DNA of 64,000 nucleotides. Origin: an uncultured Bacteroidales bacterium. GTDB lineage: Bacteria > Bacteroidota > Bacteroidia > Bacteroidales > UBA932. Numbering within the stretch: the stretch's first letter is position 1; every line of letters begins with the position of its first letter. The notes under the pieces are model-generated. The model worked only from the letters and a program-made list of their open reading frames with translations. It searched no databases and was not told where the DNA came from. Shown here piece by piece: positions 53,501 to 62,003 of this stretch. The stretch covers positions 62,001 through 126,000 of the forward strand of contig CALVDL010000003.1 of the NCBI GenBank assembly GCA_944326305.1, read 5' to 3'. A program made the position numbers and the translations under genes.

Positions 53501-53684
53501 AAGCCTTGTCCACTTCGGCTACTTTGCTGAATGCGGCTGAATTTTCATAGGCCAGCACAGCTTTCTCGGCATATTTTTCAGCCTTGTTCTCATGGAGTCT
53601 GGTCACAAGGGTGAAAGCAAGCTGCCAGAGACAAACCACGGCCAGGACTATGGCCACAAATCTGATTGCACCTTTACTTTGCAT
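50586..53684 (-). CDS. secDF: Protein translocase subunit SecDF (fused)
   Basis: 1032 aa fusion of SecD and SecF, a membrane pump that uses the proton gradient to pull exported proteins through SecYEG. The start is MQSKGAIRFVAIVLAVVCLW (53684); the longer open frame beyond it crosses the divergent gene. SecD half: LGLDLKGGMNVMLQV, LVELPGVKEPERVRKLL, GNFDLEEAEDLANVLKSGKLP, then six helices with LTLGMAVDANVIIYERIKEE. SecF half from about 660: GVDFTGGRTFVVRF and IIGYAINDTVVIFDRIRE. High-expression codon use. Confidence 0.97.
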   Translation of the reverse strand: MQSKGAIRFVAIVLAVVCLWQLAFTLVTRLHENKAEKYAEKAVLAYENSAAFSKVAEVDKAFALDSVRKESNRWYLDSISSEKIYFGYTYKDVKSKEINLGLDLKGGMNVMLQVQLKDLVRALADNNQSPEFEQALTLADQRTVTSSGDFITLFAEAWKEVGNGQRLAQIFGTYEMRDKIKPEFSDEQVIEVIRGEAESAISNSFNVLRNRIDRFGVTQPSIQKLGNSGRILVELPGVKEPERVRKLLQGTASLEFWATYDNSEIFPFLQEANSTLAQLLSDSDSTEVAAEAPAAEENEVSSADSLISQEIQSQAADAAQIEQYRKENPLFAALQPAMYNGRLASGACIGYANYADTAKINRWLNMPQIEALFPAEFKAHWSVKPSSFIPGGNTYELVAIKATSRDGKAPLDGGVVTDARVQYSGQGGSPEVSMTMNAEGANIWARMTKDNIGRQIAIVLDGMVYSYPVVNTEITGGSSQITGNFDLEEAEDLANVLKSGKLPAPATIIQEQVVGPSLGSESINAGLISFAIAFVLVLLYMALFYHGAGLVADAALLCNVLLLLGTLVSFGAVLTLPGIAGLVLTLGMAVDANVIIYERIKEELRSGKGLSKAVADGYSNAYSAIIDGQITTILTGIVLFIFGSGPVQGFATTLIIGIITSVLTSIFISRLIFEDRLAKGKNITFDNKYTRNFLKNTHVNFLAKKKYTYAISGIVIVICIVSMFTKGFTYGVDFTGGRTFVVRFDQPVSTEEVREATIDAFSKADAADQSQKFGSAVEVKQFGGESQMKITTQYKVAEESTEVDAEVEQILYDALKGFFAEDLTLSEFTSTLENPNGIISSDKVGPTIANDMKRDAIIAVIIALFVIFAYIAVRFKKWTWGFGGVMGLAHTAIIVIGFFSLFSGILPFSLDIDQTFIAAILTIIGYAINDTVVIFDRIREYKTLHPKMPLYDNANQALNSTLSRTMNTSLTTLIVMVAIAIFGGEVIRGLAVALVLGIAIGTYASLFIATPIMYDVTMWDEKRKAAKKKLNK

Positions 53685-53770
53685 AGTTGTTTTTATTTTA
53701 TTGATAATATTTTCCTTCCAATCAGGCCAGGGCACGGCCCTCCCTTTCGGCCCACCCGAAAAATAGGGCA

Positions 53771-53778
53771 CAAATTTA
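53771..53778 (-). promoter_or_regulatory. -7 box for secDF
   Basis: Reverse strand TAAATTTG (TAnnTTTG), giving a leader of about 80 nt that contains a GC-rich hairpin (GGGC/CACGGCCC near 53730). Confidence 0.45.
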
Positions 53779-53820
53779 CTGTTTTTTTTCGTATTAACAC
53801 ACAATATGTAAAGTATTTCG

Positions 53821-53828
53821 TATTTTTG
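53821..53828 (+). promoter_or_regulatory. -7 box for the PD40/SPOR gene
   Basis: TATTTTTG (TAnnTTTG) 23 bases before the ATG at 53851. Confidence 0.5.
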
Positions 53829-53850
53829 CCATAAATGCGAACATGAAATA

Positions 53851-55764
53851 ATGAAAAACCAGATATATGTATTCTGTATCCTTTTTATAGGGATGCAGGT
53901 CCCCGTTTCAGGGCAGGTTGATCCGGCCTCAGGCGGCAGGGCCAGGAGTGAGGAGCTTGTCTCTGCGGCAGACTCCATGAGGCGGGAATACAGGTTCCAG
54001 GAAGCCCTGGAGCTGTACAGGGCTGCGGAGGAGGAAATCCTTGACGCTCCGCATGACAGCGCATCGGCCACCAGTGCGCGTGATTCGCTTCTGCTGGAGA
54101 AGATCCACTCCCGCAGGACAATGGCCGAGAACGGCCTCTCCATGAAGCAGTATGTCAGCGAGCCTGTAGTGGTCGCCCGCCATGTCTTTCCTAAAGAGGA
54201 CTTCTATCTTTTCTATCCGATGCAGGACAGGAGCTGGAGGCCTGTCCCCAATCCTCTTGACAGTATCCCCGGGCATAAGTTTGTCAATGCCACGTATTTC
54301 CCGGAGGGCAGTACGGACATATACTTTTCAGCGGAAGACCAGAACGGGGTCCGCAACCTGTACCATTCCAGCCTGGAGGATTCGCTCTGGAGCGTCCCGG
54401 CCCTTCTTGACGAGAGCCTTACTTCGTCCGGTGACGAGATTTTCCCTGTGCTCTCGCCTGACGGGAAGACCATCTACTTCTCCTCTTACGGGCTGTACGG
54501 AGTGGGTGGATATGACCTCTACAAGACCGAAAGGGATCCTTCCACGGGTACATGGGGAGTTCCGGAGAACCTCGGCTTCCCGTATTCTTCCCCTTATGAC
54601 GACCTTCTGTATTTCAATACTCCCGACGGCAGATACACCCTCTTTGCATCCAACCGCGGCTGTCCGCCTGACAGCGTGGCCGTATATGTCCTCGAGTATG
54701 ACAGCATGCCGGTGCGCAGGCATATCGAGGACCCGGGGCAGATCCGCCGTATAGCGGAGCTGGCCCCTGTAGACGATCCTTCGAGGATGGATACCGGCAC
54801 CGGGGCTCATGACGGAATCCAGGAAAACGTGGACATGAGCCGCTATATGGCCAAAATGAACGAGGTGAGGAGCCTCCGGGATTCTATTTCAATCTATGGC
54901 CAGGCCCTTGAAGAAAAGAGGCTGCAGCTCCAGCAGAGCACTGACAGGCGCGAGCAGGAGGAGCTCTCTGACGAGATCATTTCGAGGGAGACCAGGCTGC
55001 CTGCCCTGCAGGACTCCCTTGCGAAGGCATCGGAAAGCCTCCGCCAGATAGAGATGGAGTTCCTTTTCAACGGCGTGGTGATAGACCCGGACAAGCTTGT
55101 AGAGCAGGCTGACCGCGAAGTGGTGGGGGCCGCGACCAACTATGTGTTCTCCAAACGTTCCCTTGGTGACTCCCTTGATATACTGGTGAAGGAGCCGGAA
55201 GTCAAGTTCGACTATTCTTTCATGGTCCTTCCGGAAGGCCGTTTCGCCCTGGACAACACCATTCCGGACGGCATCGTATACCAGATACAGATGTTCCTCC
55301 TGTCGAAACCGGCCTCCGTCGCCCAGATCAAGGGGCTGAGCCCTGTCTTCGAGGAGAAGACCGCGACAGGGAAATACATATACAGGGTTGGCCTGTTCCG
55401 GACGTACAACGATGTCCTGTCAAACCTCAATACCGTAAAGAACCTGGGCTTCAGGACAGCCTTCATCGTAGCTTTTAAAGACGGGGAGCAGTATCCTGTG
55501 CAGAAGGCCAGGGCGCTTGAGACGAAAATTGGGAAGACGGGCCATTACCAGGTGCGAATCGTATCCCCTGATGAATCCCTTCCTGATTTGACCATCAAGG
55601 CTATACGCCAGACATGCGACAAGGATATCGCTAAAGTTTCCGAAGACGGGAAGACGGTCTTTCTGGTCGGGCCGCTGGACTCCGAAGAGCAGGCGGAGAA
55701 ACTGAAGGCCGTGGTCGTGATTTCCGGGATCGGGGACGTGAGTGTAGTAAAACTTGACAACTAA
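53851..55764 (+). CDS. Envelope protein with TPR-like, PD40 and SPOR-like repeats
   Basis: 637 aa with a signal peptide (to PVSGQ). An N-terminal helical repeat (YRFQEALELYRAAEEEIL), two PD40 beta-propeller blades (VNATYFPEGSTDIYFSAED; FPVLSPDGKTIYFSSYGLYGVGGYDLY), a coiled coil (about 330-410, MNEVRSLRDSISIYGQALEEK), and two SPOR-like C-terminal units (YQIQMFLLSKPA...FRTAFIVAF; HYQVRIVSPDESLP...). SPOR binds denuded peptidoglycan, so a cell-wall role is inferred. It leads the nfeD-floA group by 12 bases. Confidence 0.75.
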   Translation: MKNQIYVFCILFIGMQVPVSGQVDPASGGRARSEELVSAADSMRREYRFQEALELYRAAEEEILDAPHDSASATSARDSLLLEKIHSRRTMAENGLSMKQYVSEPVVVARHVFPKEDFYLFYPMQDRSWRPVPNPLDSIPGHKFVNATYFPEGSTDIYFSAEDQNGVRNLYHSSLEDSLWSVPALLDESLTSSGDEIFPVLSPDGKTIYFSSYGLYGVGGYDLYKTERDPSTGTWGVPENLGFPYSSPYDDLLYFNTPDGRYTLFASNRGCPPDSVAVYVLEYDSMPVRRHIEDPGQIRRIAELAPVDDPSRMDTGTGAHDGIQENVDMSRYMAKMNEVRSLRDSISIYGQALEEKRLQLQQSTDRREQEELSDEIISRETRLPALQDSLAKASESLRQIEMEFLFNGVVIDPDKLVEQADREVVGAATNYVFSKRSLGDSLDILVKEPEVKFDYSFMVLPEGRFALDNTIPDGIVYQIQMFLLSKPASVAQIKGLSPVFEEKTATGKYIYRVGLFRTYNDVLSNLNTVKNLGFRTAFIVAFKDGEQYPVQKARALETKIGKTGHYQVRIVSPDESLPDLTIKAIRQTCDKDIAKVSEDGKTVFLVGPLDSEEQAEKLKAVVVISGIGDVSVVKLDN

Positions 55765-55776
55765 TACTTTTCTGCT

Positions 55777-56247
55777 ATGGCTTTTACCATCATTTTGACG
55801 ATTGTCGGGCTGGTCCTTCTCCTGTCCGAGATCTTCCTCATCCCCGGAGTCGGCGTCGCCGGTGTATTGGGTGTCCTTTCTCTCGGAGGGGCATGCTATT
55901 ATGTATTCTATGAGTTCGGGGTTCTGGCAGGGGCGATATTCACTGCTGCAATACTGGTCGTCCTGATTGCCCTCATCATCTATACGATAAAGAGCAGGGC
56001 ATGGAAAAAGCTTGCCCTTGACACAAGCATAGATTCGAAAGTGCAGAACATAGAGGAGGCCCCTCTTGCAGTCGGTGATTCCGGCAGGGCTGTGACCCGC
56101 CTCGCACCGATAGGGACCGCCAGGTTTGAAGGCAAGTCCTATGAAGTGAAATCCCTTGAAGGGATGATCGATGCCGGGACCGAAGTCGAGATCGTCATGT
56201 TCGAGGACAACAAGATATACGTAAAGCCCGCCTCTGCGGATTTCTGA
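55777..56247 (+). CDS. NfeD-family membrane protein
   Basis: 156 aa. Two to three N-terminal helices (IILTIVGLVLLLSEIFLIPGVGVAGVLGVLSLGGACYYVF...) and a cytoplasmic OB-fold (GRAVTRLAPIGTARFEGKSYEV, ...GTEVEIVMFEDNKIYV). The short NfeD1b form that accompanies flotillin-like genes, as here with floA 34 bases later. Confidence 0.9.
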   Translation: MAFTIILTIVGLVLLLSEIFLIPGVGVAGVLGVLSLGGACYYVFYEFGVLAGAIFTAAILVVLIALIIYTIKSRAWKKLALDTSIDSKVQNIEEAPLAVGDSGRAVTRLAPIGTARFEGKSYEVKSLEGMIDAGTEVEIVMFEDNKIYVKPASADF

Positions 56248-56281
56248 CCTGAAAGAATAATACCAATAAAACAATACAGAT

Positions 56282-57229
56282 ATGACAATGATCGTTATTT
56301 GGGTTGCGGTTGCAATCGTCGGCCTGATGATTTTCCTGTGGTTCTTCCCTGTGGCCCTGTGGTTCCAGGCACTGATCTCGGGAGTAAAGATTTCCCTTGT
56401 CCAGCTGGTGCTGATGCGCTGGAGGAAGGTCCCTCCGGGAACAATCGTGATGGCCATGGTCACCGGGACCAAGGCAGGACTGAAGCTCGATGCCAATGAA
56501 CTCGAGGCACACTATCTGGCCAAAGGCCATGTGCCGAATGTCGTTAATGCCCTGATCTCTGCGGACAAGGCCAATATTTCACTTGACTTCAAGATGGCCG
56601 CAGCCATCGACCTTGCAGGCCGTGATGTCTTCGAGGCCGTACAGATGTCCGTCAACCCGAAAGTAATCAATACCCCTTCCGTGACGGCTGTCGCCAAAGA
56701 CGGTATCCAGCTGATAACCAAGGCCAGGGTGACTGTCCGTGCCAATATCAAGCAGCTTGTCGGCGGTGCCGGCGAGGAGACTGTGCTTGCCAGGGTAGGA
56801 GAGGGTATAGTTTCAAGTATCGGTTCCGCCGAGAGCCACAAGGATGTGCTCGAGAACCCTGACTCTATCTCCAAGGTGGTGCTCAACAAGGGCCTTGACG
56901 CCGGGACAGCTTTCGAGATACTCTCTATCGATATTGCCGATATAGATATTGGAAAGAATATCGGTGCTGTGCTGCAGATGGACCAGGCTGAGGCTGACAA
57001 GAATATCGCCCAGGCAAGGGCCGAGGAGCGCCGTGCCATGGCTGTCGCCCTCGAACAGGAGATGAAGGCGAAGGCGCAGGAGGCCCGTGCGAAAGTCATC
57101 GAGGCCGAGACGCAGATACCTCTTGCCATGGCGGAGGCCTTCCGCAGCGGCAATCTCGGTGTAATGGACTATTACCGCATCAAAAACATCCAGGCGGACA
57201 CAGAGATGCGTGAAAATATAGCCAAATAA
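56282..57229 (+). CDS. floA: Flotillin-like protein FloA (YqfA)
   Basis: Membrane scaffold of 315 aa for functional membrane microdomains. Hairpin-like N-terminal membrane segment ([31 protein letters not shown]), SPFH/band-7 domain (about 60-240, [57 protein letters not shown]) and a helical C-terminus. Follows its partner nfeD. Confidence 0.95.
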   Translation: MTMIVIWVAVAIVGLMIFLWFFPVALWFQALISGVKISLVQLVLMRWRKVPPGTIVMAMVTGTKAGLKLDANELEAHYLAKGHVPNVVNALISADKANISLDFKMAAAIDLAGRDVFEAVQMSVNPKVINTPSVTAVAKDGIQLITKARVTVRANIKQLVGGAGEETVLARVGEGIVSSIGSAESHKDVLENPDSISKVVLNKGLDAGTAFEILSIDIADIDIGKNIGAVLQMDQAEADKNIAQARAEERRAMAVALEQEMKAKAQEARAKVIEAETQIPLAMAEAFRSGNLGVMDYYRIKNIQADTEMRENIAK

Positions 57230-57322
57230 ATTTGGTGGAAAAAAAGAATTGAGTTACCTTTGTCATCCCGTTTTTCCGGGACATTCGTGCCGGCATTTCG
57301 GGAGCCATGAGAAAGGGTAACA

Positions 57323-57410
57323 GGTGAGATGGGTGAGTGGCTTAAACCAGCAGTTTGCTAAACTGCCGTACGGGATTACCGTACCGGGGGTTCGAATCCC
57401 CCTCTCACCG
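57323..57410 (+). tRNA. tRNA-Ser (GCU)
   Basis: 88 nt. Acceptor GGTGAGA (57323-57329) pairs with TCTCACC (57403-57409), discriminator G57410. D arm GGTGAGTGGCTTAAACC; anticodon stem GCAGT-TTGCTAA-ACTGC with anticodon GCT (reads AGC/AGU). Long variable arm CGTACGGGATTACCGTAC, typical of class II tRNAs (Ser/Leu/Tyr). T loop GGTTCGAATCC. CCA is not encoded. Confidence 0.93.
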
Positions 57411-57413
57411 CAG

Positions 57414-57463
57414 AACAAGAGGTATAAGTAATTGATTTTCAGTTTCTTGTACCTCTTTTCTTT
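57414..57463 (+). terminator. Terminator of tRNA-Ser
   Basis: AAGAGGTA (57418-57425) pairs with TACCTCTT (57450s), followed by TTCTTTT. Long loop. Confidence 0.6.
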
Positions 57464-57486
57464 TGCTCAATAGCCTGATTGTCACC

Positions 57487-57516
57487 GGTATAATTGACAA
57501 AAATGTCAATTATACC
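57487..57516. promoter_or_regulatory. 13-bp perfect inverted repeat upstream of ECF sigma gene
   Basis: GGTATAATTGACA (57487-57499), AAAA, TGTCAATTATACC (57504-57516). It could be an operator or a hairpin; no T-run directly follows. 108 bases before the sigma gene. Otherwise 57464-57624 holds no gene. Confidence 0.5.
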
Positions 57517-57624
57517 CCCGTTATTTCTCTTTTGTATATGGGCGTTTCAGATATTTTTTCCCTATTTTTCTATAGTTTTTCCGGGGCTTTGTTGTCTAAC
57601 AGGTAAAATTGATCCGGTCAAGAA

Positions 57625-58104
57625 ATGGAAAAGAACGAGCAGGAATTCACCCGTGTGGTAGAAAAGTACAAGAGTACGGTGTACTCCGTGTGCTATATGT
57701 TTTCAAAGGACAGGGAGGAGCTTGACGACCTGTTCCAGGAGGTCCTCATGAAATTGTGGAAAGGCTACCGCTCTTTCCGCGGGGAAGCGGATTTGAAGAC
57801 ATGGATATACAGGGTGAGCCTGAACTGCTGCCTGAACCATCAGAAGAAAAGGCGCCGGGACGGGGAGCATATTCCGCTGAATGTCGATGTCGACCTGTAT
57901 GAAGATATCAGCGACAGGGCCCTGCAGACACGCCGGCTGTATGACAGGATAAGCCGTCTGGGACTGATAGACCGTGCGCTGGTCCTGCTCTGGCTCGAAG
58001 GCATGACCTATGAGGAGATAGGTGCCGTTGTCGGGATATCGGTCAAGAACGTTTCTTTCCAGCTCTACCGGATCAAGGAAGAACTCAAGAAAATGACAAT
58101 TTAA
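57625..58104 (+). CDS. ECF RNA polymerase sigma factor
   Basis: 159 aa sigma-70 family regulator. Region 2: YKSTVYSVCYMFSKDREELDDLFQEVLMKLWKGY, then WIYRVSLNCCLNHQKKRRR. Region 4: ALVLLWLEGMTYEEIGAVVGISVKNVSFQLYRIKEELKK. The linker is short. The membrane protein 12 bases downstream probably regulates it. Confidence 0.92.
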   Translation: MEKNEQEFTRVVEKYKSTVYSVCYMFSKDREELDDLFQEVLMKLWKGYRSFRGEADLKTWIYRVSLNCCLNHQKKRRRDGEHIPLNVDVDLYEDISDRALQTRRLYDRISRLGLIDRALVLLWLEGMTYEEIGAVVGISVKNVSFQLYRIKEELKKMTI

Positions 58105-58116
58105 AACGAAGAGGTT

Positions 58117-58716
58117 ATGCAAGACAGTAAAATACTTATGTCTGAAGAGCTTGAACAGATGCGCCTCCAGTATGAGGCACTCAAGGAAGACATTGAGAAA
58201 CAGAAGATAATCAACACAGAGGTAATGGAGTCCATATTCCGGAAGAATGTCCGGGTACTCGACAGCGACAGGAAGCTCGGGGTGACTGTCGGCATCGCCG
58301 CCATACCGTTTGTCTTTGCCGTGTGCCTGCTACAGGGGCTGGACATGTGGGTGGCGTATGCGCTCAGTGCCGTATTCCTGGTCCAGGTAGTCTGGTATAT
58401 CATACTGTACCGCAGGCTCGGGTCCGCCGTGACAGGTCAGGGGGACATATTGGATACGGCTCTCAGGTTGAGGGAATTCCGTAAGGGATATGTACTTATG
58501 AATACAGTACTGTGGGCCCTTGTGCTGGGCGTGTTCGTGGTGATGGGTATAGAGATATACAGTGCATGGAGCACGCCGCTGAAAGGTCTTGCGGCAGTCG
58601 GAATCCTGTGTATGATGGCGATAGCGGGAATCGGCGCCGAAGTCCTGTACGGCAGGAGGGTGCTGAAGGCGTGCGACGGGATAATACGCAGACTGGAGGA
58701 CGGTCCCCGCGGGTGA
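58117..58716 (+). CDS. Four-helix membrane protein, probable sigma partner
   Basis: 199 aa. N-terminal soluble coiled coil (EELEQMRLQYEALKEDIEKQKIINTEVM, about 9-40), then two helices (58-78, 82-100), a loop with TALRLREFRKGYV, and two more helices (129-150, 155-176). No zinc-finger or FecR-type anti-sigma domain is present. Position and N-terminal helix facing the cytosol suggest that it binds the sigma factor; this is inference. Confidence 0.65.
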   Translation: MQDSKILMSEELEQMRLQYEALKEDIEKQKIINTEVMESIFRKNVRVLDSDRKLGVTVGIAAIPFVFAVCLLQGLDMWVAYALSAVFLVQVVWYIILYRRLGSAVTGQGDILDTALRLREFRKGYVLMNTVLWALVLGVFVVMGIEIYSAWSTPLKGLAAVGILCMMAIAGIGAEVLYGRRVLKACDGIIRRLEDGPRG

Positions 58717-58752
58717 AAAAAGGCGGCATCCTGAGCAGGGTGCCGCCTTTCG
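58717..58752. terminator. Bidirectional terminator between sigma locus and P-type ATPase
   Basis: AAAGGCGGCA (58719-58728) / TGCCGCCTTT (58741-58750), loop TCCTGAGCAGGG, with A5 on the left and TTTCG on the right. It can serve both convergent genes. Confidence 0.88.
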
Positions 58753-58769
58753 TATTATCTTAAGGGATT

Positions 58770-61409
58770 TTATTTCCCGTTCCATTTCAGGGCCTTGAAC
58801 AGCTCTACCACCACCAGAGGCACGAGAGCCAGGCCGAGGATTGTCAGCCACTGTTCGCAGCCCAGGGGTGTGAACCTGAATGCGCCTGCGAAAGACGGTA
58901 TAAGGAGCACTGCCGCGGAGAATGCGAGCGACATGAAAATCGCGAAAATCAGCGGCTTGTTCTGCAGCGGGTTGAACTTGAAGCGGGATTCCGTGTTCGA
59001 ATGCAGGTTGCCTGCATGGACGAGCTTCGCAGCTATGAGAGAGGCGAATGCCATGGTCTGGCCCAGCGACTCGGCTGCTGCGGCGTCTCCTGAAAACATC
59101 TCCAGACCCATCTTTTTCCCAAGGATAAAGGCGACGAACGTGATGGCGCCCATCATTACTCCCTGGTAGCATATCCTCCATATCATCCCCTTGTCCATGA
59201 ACTGCTTACCTGCTCCGCGTGGGCTCTTCTTCATGATGTCCTTTGCCGCAGGGTCCAGACTCAGGGCCAGGGCAGGGAAGGTCTCGCTCACAAGGTTTAT
59301 CCACAGGATGTGGATAGGGAGAAGCGGAATGCCCATGTTAAGGATGGATGTGGCAAAGAGGAGCAGTACTTCACCGAGATTGGTGGAAAGAAGGAAAAGG
59401 ATGGTCTTCAGGATGTTGTCATAGATCCTGCGGCCTTCGGAAACAGCCGAGACGATAGTGACGAAATTGTCGTCCGAGAGGATCATGTCGGATGCATCCT
59501 TGGCCACTTCCGTGCCTGTGATGCCCATAGACACCCCGATGTCGGCCTGTTTGAGGGCAGGGGCGTCATTCACCCCGTCCCCGGTCATGGCCACGATCTG
59601 CCCTTTCTTCTGCCATGCGGTGACAATCTTGACCTTCTGCTCAGGTGCAATGCGGGCGTAGACAGAATATTTCTCCACATTGGCGTTGAATTCTTCTTCG
59701 CTGAGTTTTTCAAGGTCGGTCCCGGTAATGGCGAGGTCTCCTTCACGGTAGATGCCTATCTTGGAGGCTATCGCAAGGGCTGTGGCCTTGTGGTCACCGG
59801 TGATCATCACGGTGCGGATTCCTGCTTCCCGGCATTCCTGGATGGCTCCGATGACTTCCTCGCGCTCCGGATCTATCATCCCTGTCATTCCCACGAAAAT
59901 AAGGTCCTTCTCGACCTCTTCCATCTCGGATGAGACTTCTTCTGCAGGGCGGTAGGCCATAGCAAGCACCCTGAGGGCCGAGTCTGCCATCTTTGCGTTG
60001 CGGGACTGGAGGTCATCAATGTCTGCCCGGGTGATTTCGCGTACGCCCTCTGCTGTCTCGATTCTGGTGCAGACAGACAGCATCTCGTCAAGCCCTCCCT
60101 TGGTGTTTATCTGCAGAGAGCCGTCCTGCATCCTGTTGATGGTCGACATCCTTTTTCTCGAGGAGTCGAAGGCCACTTCCCCGACACGCGGACAGGCGGC
60201 GTCAAGCTCGCTTTTGTTCACTCCGTTCTTCGATCCCAGCTCGATCAGGGCTATTTCAGTCGGGTCTCCTACGTTTGTAGTGCCTCCTTCGCTGTTCTTT
60301 ACTACCTTGGCATCGCAGCACAGTACAGAAATGGTCACCAGGCGGTCGTGATTCCCGCTTACGGCGTATTCCTCCACTACCGTCATCTGGTTCTTTGTGA
60401 GAGTGCCGGTCTTGTCGGAGCATATGACTGTCGTGCAGCCGAGCGTTTCCACGGAAGGGAGCTTGCGTATGATGGCGTTATGCCTTACCATACGGCGCAC
60501 ACCCATGGAAAGAATGATGGTCGAGATAGCCGGGAGCCCTTCCGGAATCGCCCCGACCGCCAGTGACACTGCCACCATGAGCATGCTTATCAGAGGCCTG
60601 CCGTGCAGGATGCCGATGATGAATATCACCACGCAGATGAGCACGGCGGCTGTCCCTATTACTTTGCCGAGCTTCTCAAGACGCACTTGCATAGGTGTCT
60701 GGGTGTCGGAATCCCCCTCGAGCATGCCTGCTATCTTTCCTATCTCGGTATTCATTCCTGTGCCTGTCGCGATACCTCTTCCGTGTCCGAATGTCACCAC
60801 GCCGCTCGAGTATGCCATGTTGGTCCTGTCCCCGAGAGGAATGTCCTCGCTTTCAAGCGTATCCACAGTCTTTTCCACCGGGACTGACTCACCTGTCATC
60901 GAAGACTCCTGGATGCTCATGCTGTATGATTCCGTAAGCCTTATGTCAGCGGGCACTATGTCGCCTACTTCCAGCTCGACAAGGTCTCCCGGGACCACAT
61001 CCTCGACATTGACCACCATTGCCTCACCGTCTCTGACCACCTTGGCCATAGGTGCTGCCATTTTTTTGAGTGATTCGAGGGATTTCTGTGCCTTGAGTTC
61101 CTGGTAGGCTCCTATGAATGCGTTGAGGAGAAGGATGCCCATTATAATATAGGTGTCCAGCAGCCCTTCGCCTGTCTTTACCCCCATTATCCCCGAGATG
61201 ACGGCAGCTATGATCAGCAGAATGATCATGAAACTCTTGAACTGTGCTATGAACATGGCCAGGAAAGACCTGTTCTTTTTCTGGACGAGGGAATTTTTCC
61301 CGTATTTTTCGATTCGTTTCTGGATTTCTTCGGTTTTCAGACCCGAGACGGGATCGGTTTCCAGACCCTGTGCGACTTCTTCAATCGACTGGTTGTAGAA
61401 AGGTGTCAT
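58770..61409 (-). CDS. Calcium-type P-type ATPase (P2)
   Basis: Ion pump, 879 aa, inner membrane. N-terminal cation ATPase domain, TGES at 172-175, PEGLP in helix 4 at 289-293 (Ca-binding type), phosphorylated Asp332 in DKTGTLT, TGDGVNDAPALK, and six C-terminal helices. PMCA/SERCA-type bacterial pumps export Ca2+ or sometimes Mn2+. Follows the small membrane gene by 45 bases on the same strand. It ends near a bidirectional terminator. Confidence 0.93.
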   Translation of the reverse strand: MTPFYNQSIEEVAQGLETDPVSGLKTEEIQKRIEKYGKNSLVQKKNRSFLAMFIAQFKSFMIILLIIAAVISGIMGVKTGEGLLDTYIIMGILLLNAFIGAYQELKAQKSLESLKKMAAPMAKVVRDGEAMVVNVEDVVPGDLVELEVGDIVPADIRLTESYSMSIQESSMTGESVPVEKTVDTLESEDIPLGDRTNMAYSSGVVTFGHGRGIATGTGMNTEIGKIAGMLEGDSDTQTPMQVRLEKLGKVIGTAAVLICVVIFIIGILHGRPLISMLMVAVSLAVGAIPEGLPAISTIILSMGVRRMVRHNAIIRKLPSVETLGCTTVICSDKTGTLTKNQMTVVEEYAVSGNHDRLVTISVLCCDAKVVKNSEGGTTNVGDPTEIALIELGSKNGVNKSELDAACPRVGEVAFDSSRKRMSTINRMQDGSLQINTKGGLDEMLSVCTRIETAEGVREITRADIDDLQSRNAKMADSALRVLAMAYRPAEEVSSEMEEVEKDLIFVGMTGMIDPEREEVIGAIQECREAGIRTVMITGDHKATALAIASKIGIYREGDLAITGTDLEKLSEEEFNANVEKYSVYARIAPEQKVKIVTAWQKKGQIVAMTGDGVNDAPALKQADIGVSMGITGTEVAKDASDMILSDDNFVTIVSAVSEGRRIYDNILKTILFLLSTNLGEVLLLFATSILNMGIPLLPIHILWINLVSETFPALALSLDPAAKDIMKKSPRGAGKQFMDKGMIWRICYQGVMMGAITFVAFILGKKMGLEMFSGDAAAAESLGQTMAFASLIAAKLVHAGNLHSNTESRFKFNPLQNKPLIFAIFMSLAFSAAVLLIPSFAGAFRFTPLGCEQWLTILGLALVPLVVVELFKALKWNGK

Positions 61410-61454
61410 TTTACTTGATGATACTGAATGTGTTTATGTTTAAAAGATTGATAA

Positions 61455-61844
61455 TTATTTCCTTCCTGTCAAGATGCCTATGAGCCTGTTTACTGATGCC
61501 ACGGTTAAAAGCCAGATGAAGGCCTGTGAAAAGGCATCCGGTTTTTCTTCGTTCAGGAAATATATGAAAGCCAGCCAGAATGCGCAGCATGCTATGACAA
61601 ATATCTGGACTCCGAGGGCAATCCGGCGCGTGATGGGCGTTGCTCCCAGCATCGCTTTAAGATTATAGGCGATTCCGAGCGGACCGGACATCATCACCAT
61701 CCAGTATATGGTCTGTCCGGCCAGCGTCAGCCGGTCAGTATCGACAAACTGTGAATAATATGTCACGCCCAGTCCGAACAGGAACAGGACGGCGTAAATC
61801 GCCGTACTTATTATATAGGTGATTTTTGCTTTTTTCCGGTCCAT
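61455..61844 (-). CDS. Small four-helix membrane protein
   Basis: 129 aa with four membrane helices (about 8-28, 42-62, 72-95, 102-122) and a basic start MDRKKAKI. Ends ILTGRK. No domain recognised. It precedes the P-type ATPase and may be transcribed with it from the TATCTTTG box at 61870. Confidence 0.65.
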   Translation of the reverse strand: MDRKKAKITYIISTAIYAVLFLFGLGVTYYSQFVDTDRLTLAGQTIYWMVMMSGPLGIAYNLKAMLGATPITRRIALGVQIFVIACCAFWLAFIYFLNEEKPDAFSQAFIWLLTVASVNRLIGILTGRK

Positions 61845-61869
61845 AAACCTTATTGTCTCAACAAAGTGT

Positions 61870-61877
61870 CAAAGATA
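61870..61877 (-). promoter_or_regulatory. -7 box for the small membrane gene/P-type ATPase
   Basis: Reverse strand TATCTTTG (TAnnTTTG), 26 bases before the start codon at 61844. Confidence 0.5.
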
Positions 61878-61913
61878 GTAAAATTCTTTCTTCGTCCGCA
61901 GAATCATGTACAA

Positions 61914-61955
61914 TAAAAGTCAGGAGCAGGCGGAAACCGCTGCTCCTGACTTTTT
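61914..61955 (-). terminator. Terminator of the TPR lipoprotein gene
   Basis: AAAAGTCAGGAGCAG, G, CGG, AAA, CCG, CTGCTCCTGACTTTTT: an 18-pair stem with one bulge. On the reverse strand it is 50 bases past the stop. Confidence 0.92.
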
Positions 61956-62003
61956 CATATCTGAAACCGTAGGGAAAGGTATGGATTCCTTTCCCGGACC
62001 GGT

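Noticed and set aside
53685..54143. Upstream extension of the secDF frame
   Set aside because: Runs through the promoter and into the divergent PD40/SPOR gene; SecD starts at MQSKGAIRF.
59296..59320. TTTATCCACAGGATGTGGATA as a DnaA box pair
   Set aside because: Isolated, inside the P-type ATPase gene, with no cluster or A/T tract nearby; likely chance.
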